A DNA stretch of 64,000 nt from Portulaca oleracea. Taxonomy: Eukaryota > Streptophyta > Magnoliopsida > Caryophyllales > Portulacaceae. The stretch lies in contig CM055879.1 in assembly GCA_029582165.1 (NCBI GenBank), positions 40,739,713-40,803,712 on the forward strand, read 5' to 3'. The notes under the pieces were generated by a model. It made no database searches and was not told the origin of the DNA. It saw only the letters and a list, made by a program, of their open reading frames with translations. A program made the translations under genes and the position numbers. Below, piece after piece: positions 59,353 through 64,000 of the stretch (its first letter is position 1; each line of letters opens with the position of its first letter).

Positions 59353-59692
59353 TAATTCGTAAAGTCAATCGTGTCCAAAAACTAAAAAAATAATGATGAA
59401 TTATGCTTTAAAATGAGAACAATTTTTTTAAAAAATAATTAGGGCTTTAGCTACGGAATCTTGTTGATTGTTTTTTATTTAAAAATCATAATCTTTTTCC
59501 GGAATAATGGGAAATCTTCTTATTTTGTTTCAATGGATTCCTATCCAAGCTTATTTTAAGTTGCATGATTGATTTGCATTTTATTAATATAGTGTTGTCT
59601 ATTTTGATTTTAGGAACCGTTATAAACTTCCGACTAGCATCAACAATCAACGCATGTTTTATGCCTAAAACCCGATGAAACCTTTAATTTTT

Positions 59693-59770
59693 AATATTAA
59701 ACTATAAAAATTATCATTGGACTTTCAATTATCAATTAAAATTTTTTATTAAGATGGTTCGAATACACAT
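59693..59770 (+). mobile_element. degenerate TRIM/SMART LTR
   Basis: AAACTATAAAAATTATCATTGGAC followed by ATCAATTAAAATTTTTTATTAAGATGGTTC resembles the 69-bp LTR at 40725 with several changes. No primer-binding site is recognisable after it. Confidence 0.35.
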
Positions 59771-61407
59771 AAATTTAATTTTTTGGCCGAGATGATTTAA
59801 TACTTATTAGAACATTTACTATTTTTCTGCATGCTTTAAAAAATCTACAGTAATAAAAATGATTTTTTTGATACTTTTGCATGGTTTAAAATATGCAGAT
59901 ATAGATTGTTCCATTCTAGCAACTTTTTTGAATTTTTTTTATGAGGGACGATATATGGTAATATTTTCATTCTTATATGTGTAAATTATTTTATTATAAT
60001 AAGTTAAAAATATGCAAATGTAAACACTCCATACATCCAACGCACCCTACACGATGGAGAAATAGCGGCGGATTTATTTATTCACATTATTTTCAATTTT
60101 GGAAATTATTTAGCAGTTCTATAATTTTTTTAAAAAAAAAATGTTTAGAAGTTCTAATCGCTGATGTTAGGATTCTTGGATATCATTATCATGTCTATTC
60201 CAATTTATTTTTCATATAATATAATTTAATAATTAGCTTACTTCACAACATTACATTAAAAAAAAAAGCTTACTTCATAACATAGATAATCCACTAATGC
60301 ATACCATCATTATAATAGTATTTTATTAGGAGCTTAAAATCAGCCTGCTATTTAATAATTGCCAGTCAGTTCCCCTAATTAACAAGGCAACGTTATTCTA
60401 AACACTTCCCATTGATTTCACGAGGTTGTCAACTTCAAAAAAAAAAATCATAAAACGCAAACAATATTGGCCATGTATATAATTAATTAGTTGTAGAATA
60501 TTCAGTTATACGTAGTTTAATGGTTGTGATTGATGACTTTTTGAATTTGAATCTATTTCTCTTTTCATAAACAATCTTTGTTCACATAGACAAGATCAAG
60601 GGGATTTATATAAAAGTTTCATAAAACACAATAATAATGCTCATAAAATATTAAAATTAAGTTCATAACATGTTTATAACAATGTTCATACAACTCAACA
60701 AAATGTTTATAAAACACTTTATGTAATGTTCATAAACAAATCATGCAATGTTCTTAAACTCTACTTTAATACTTATAGACAAATTAATTTACACTTAAAG
60801 GGCAGGGGTTAATAAATGTTGCGATGGCCGACGATCAATATTATCACACATGCTAAATGCAAAAATTTAGGTAGAAATAAATTAAAATAACAAAACTACC
60901 TTCAATTATTGTTAAGTTATTGGTTTTAAAGTAATTTATTAAAGGTAAAAGTAGTAAAATTGTTATGAGAATTATGTAAATGAGACAAATAATAAGGAAC
61001 AAAAAAATTAGTTAAGTGGGCAAATAAAAAGAGACGAATGGAGTACTATTTATGTGAAATTGAGGATATTCTTAAGTGTTTGAATGAAATTTGTTAGTTT
61101 TTTCGATTTATAAGGCGTGTTTTGTGTACGCTTCTAATTTTAATTAACTTTTTACCGATACCATTGACTCTTAATTCTACATCCGCCCGTACTAAAAATG
61201 AGCGACAAGAATTGATTGTTATAATTTGTACGAGCATTTGCTGTTTATATCCAGTGCCAGTACAAATGATCTTCAACTACTTATATTTTACGTAATAAAA
61301 TAAAACACACTAGTAGTTCCCAACTGCTGTAAATATTCCCTGTTCCTTCTATTTGATACAAAATTCATCAAAAAAATCTCTCAACTGCTTAAATATACTC
61401 CTAGTTG

Positions 61408-61408
<1 letters not shown>
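59771..61408. other. intergenic, AT-rich, no gene seen
   Basis: Very AT-rich. Repeated GTTCATAA phrases between about 60590 and 60760 form a loose degenerate array. Near 60930-61040 the words AATGAGACAAATAATAAGGAAC and GACGAATGGAGTAC resemble one end of a Stowaway-like MITE. No gene is supported. Confidence 0.45.

Positions 61409-61483
<75 letters not shown>
61409..61483. repeat. (TA)37 microsatellite
   Basis: An uninterrupted TA array of about 75 bases. It is self-complementary and likely to be length-variable. Confidence 0.95.
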
Positions 61484-61485
<2 letters not shown>

Positions 61486-64000
61486 AAATATTTGTCTCAA
61501 ACGTTGAATAGTTAACTAGGTATATATGTATGTGGATCGTTTATATCCACCCAGAAACATACATATTTGCATGTTCTATTTAATAATCAGTCAAAAGCTA
61601 GAATTTGAAAACTAGATTGGTGTGATTAATTCTTTAATTAGCCCACAAGTTTTAGCACTAAATAAGCATCAGACGCGGGATGAATAATTGCTAATTAAAA
61701 AAAAGGGTTTTATTTGTGATGGAATCCATTTGTCTTTGATAATCATTTCAGTATAAAACTAATTAACATGACTATTAGCATAATAATTAATTAAATCACG
61801 AACTTGAAGAATGAAAGAATCTATGAAGAATCGCCTATTATTTCTGCAATAAAGAAGAAATATCGAGTGGTTGTTATGACTTGTTTTTTTCGTTAGGATG
61901 CTCAAACGGCTGTCCGACGTTTCACAAACAAGATCACAAGTTCAACAAAATAAATAAAGAAAATGATTAGTAGGTTTTAAAACACATTAATACAATTATA
62001 CGATATTTTACAGGAGAATAAATAGACAATGTCCATCATCCGGCAATAGGTCCACTTTTTATCTCTGTCCTCTAAGGTTCGATTCTTGGGGATACTTCTC
62101 TCTTAAAATTTCGGAGAATGCTGCGGGTAGGAGTGTCAATGGGTTGGACCGTTTACCTATGTTAAAAAAAAACAATTGAACTCACATTAAGATTAATTAA
62201 AAAATTGTATAATTTTTTTAGTTTTTATTCCAACAAACTTATTATAGTGTATTAATTTCAACATGAAAAATAGAAAAATTAGAAAATAATATTTAATATA
62301 GTGAAAGAAAGAGAGTAAACTCTAATGAAAATTATTGACTATTAACTCATGTCTTGCTTAAACAACTTTGAAATAATGAACTAGAGTTTTTATATATAGT
62401 TAATTCATTACCATTCAAAAGACTAATTATGATAAAAAGAAATCTGGCTTTTTTTTGGGATGCCCTGCATAATTTAATTGTAAGTAAAATATAAAGTACC
62501 AATTTAAATAAATGATAAATCTTAACAAAAAGTTTAAAGAATAATTCATAATCCATAAAATTATAACTAAATTAACAAGTAATAATCACTCATGCATGAA
62601 CGCATGATACGATTATAAAAATAGTTTTAAATCGATAAATCTCAATTAATTAGGAACAAGTCATCTCTCGATCAATTGAAAAACTTGATTGGATGAAGAG
62701 AAGTTGGTAAGGGTGCCACGTTATGCATGAAGAAGTATTACTTTCGGATGTTATTAATTCCCAACTTCTTTGAATCAACGAAATTAAGAAATGGGGGAGA
62801 CACATCTGTCACTTATTTAGTGTAGTTAGGCAAATTTGAATAATACTTAGTACTAGTTACTATTAAATCTTTCCGTAAATGAGTGTCAATTTGACTAAAT
62901 TTTAACGGTTGATTACTCATAAATTACATTGAGTTAAAATATGAAATTACCAGTTCAAAAGATATTGTACTAAAAATTACAATAATATTTATTTTATATT
63001 ATAACTTATTATAATTTATGAATAATATAATCAACAGTCAAACCTTAGTTAAATTGACACTTATTTAATAACAGAAGGAGTACTACATTAGTTAATATAT
63101 CGTTAACTAATACTATTGATTAAAGAAACATAAAAATTTATACCACATAATATAAGTAACAATGATAATATTTCTTATCTATTTTTTATAGCTTTAAAAA
63201 TTTATATCGTTAACTAATACTATTATAGCATTCACATTCAGTCTCTTTTGCAAGCTATTTTGATTTTTGACTCACCAACCAGATATTTTAATTTTTTTTT
63301 ATAACTATGTAACGTGCAGATTGATAGTTCCTACGTCTCGAACTTTTTTTTTTTTTTTTCAGGTACAGTGGAATATAATATATCCATGACCTCAATATTA
63401 ATCACAAGGCCAATATCGATCTCATTAGTGTCTCAAACTTTGTTATATCCTGTATAAATATATGTAAGAAATTAATTGTTTGATTTTAATATGTGATGTA
63501 AAGCAATTTTTTTAAAAAAAAAATTGGAGTATATGGATTAACCTTTTATGTCCTAATTTGGGTCTGAATTGTGACAAATTCAAGTTAGAGTTAGACTATT
63601 CATATTAACTAGTTTTTCAATAGTGAGCGTGAGCTTGATTAAAATATTTTAAAAAATGGTGTAAACCCCACATTTAATAATTTAAATACACTACCACAGA
63701 AATCTAAAAAAAAAATGTTCGAGCACGAGTTCCAGTTTTTCTCATCGTTGCAATGTCTTTCTCATCCTCGCTCATGCCACATCAACACCATCTTACTCTC
63801 AAAGTTGCCGTTCTGTAAGTTGTTATGTATGAAAGATACTGAATCAATTAGTTTCAAGTACATGGCCAAATATACGTACTGTACATTAGTATAATGACCT
63901 TTTGAAGTGTTGGTCTTATCAGTAACATCCCTAGCTTGGATTAATACATGTACTTTGATGTAGATCAACGAGTAGGCTTGTTGAAAATGGGGGAAACTTG
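61484..64000. other. intergenic, one Stowaway-like MITE, no gene seen
   Basis: AT-rich to the window edge, with poly-T at 63344-63359. Only the MITE at about 62847-63086 can be given ends. Short open frames near 62347 and 63762 carry no motif. Confidence 0.45.
62847..63086. mobile_element. Stowaway-like MITE with long inverted ends
   Basis: The left end runs from TAGTACTAGTTACTATT to GAGTGTCAATTTGACTAA (62881-62898); the right end is the inverse, TTAGTTAAATTGACACTTATT (63044-63064) to AGAAGGAGTACTAC. The arms pair over about 50 bases with mismatches. It is AT-rich and non-coding. Confidence 0.55.

Noticed and set aside
62040..62140. GGTTCGATTC near 62083 as a tRNA gene B box
   Set aside because: No cloverleaf could be built around it: no matching acceptor stem or anticodon arm at the right spacing.

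Overview
This window is nuclear DNA from a flowering plant, most likely a eudicot. Three things point there: AT-rich intergenic space full of small transposable elements, intron-rich genes with plant splice signals, and three plant-specific or plant-type families (FPP, PRONE-type ROPGEF, SAUR) plus an XRN2/XRN3-type exoribonuclease. I cannot name the species from sequence alone.

Four protein-coding genes can be supported. (1) 8.5-14.6 kb, + strand: a filament-like plant protein (FPP), 5 coding exons, 1101 residues, with a separate 5' leader exon and a long leader intron. (2) 16.7-19.2 kb, - strand: a ROP guanine-nucleotide exchange factor with a PRONE domain, 7 exons, 524 residues; two of its six introns use GC rather than GT donors. 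(3) 31.7-32.0 kb, + strand: an intronless SAUR gene, 102 residues. (4) 43.5-54.75 kb, + strand: a nuclear-type 5'-3' exoribonuclease close to Arabidopsis XRN3/XRN2, 23 exons, 1057 residues, with one GC-AG intron. All four reading frames join without frameshift or stop. They do not form a pathway or cluster. FPP and ROPGEF are convergent neighbours; the others are separated by more than 10 kb.

The rest is intergenic and dominated by remnants of mobile elements, several with clear ends: a complete 264-bp LTR retrotransposon (TRIM/SMART type) with identical 5-bp target duplications; a 640-bp solo LTR; two non-autonomous hAT-like elements with 8-bp duplications; Harbinger-like MITEs with 3-bp duplications; a family of MITEs with GGTGTTTGGC-type ends, two copies of which were hit by later insertions; hairpin MITEs; and a decayed LINE RNase H fragment. 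Microsatellites (TA, TC/AC, TTC) and recent tandem duplications are also present.

I looked for an undescribed biological system and found no convincing one: no unknown conserved gene cluster, no CRISPR-like array, and no operon. The most unusual observations are the three GC-AG introns, the intact miniature LTR element, and the nested element chronologies.
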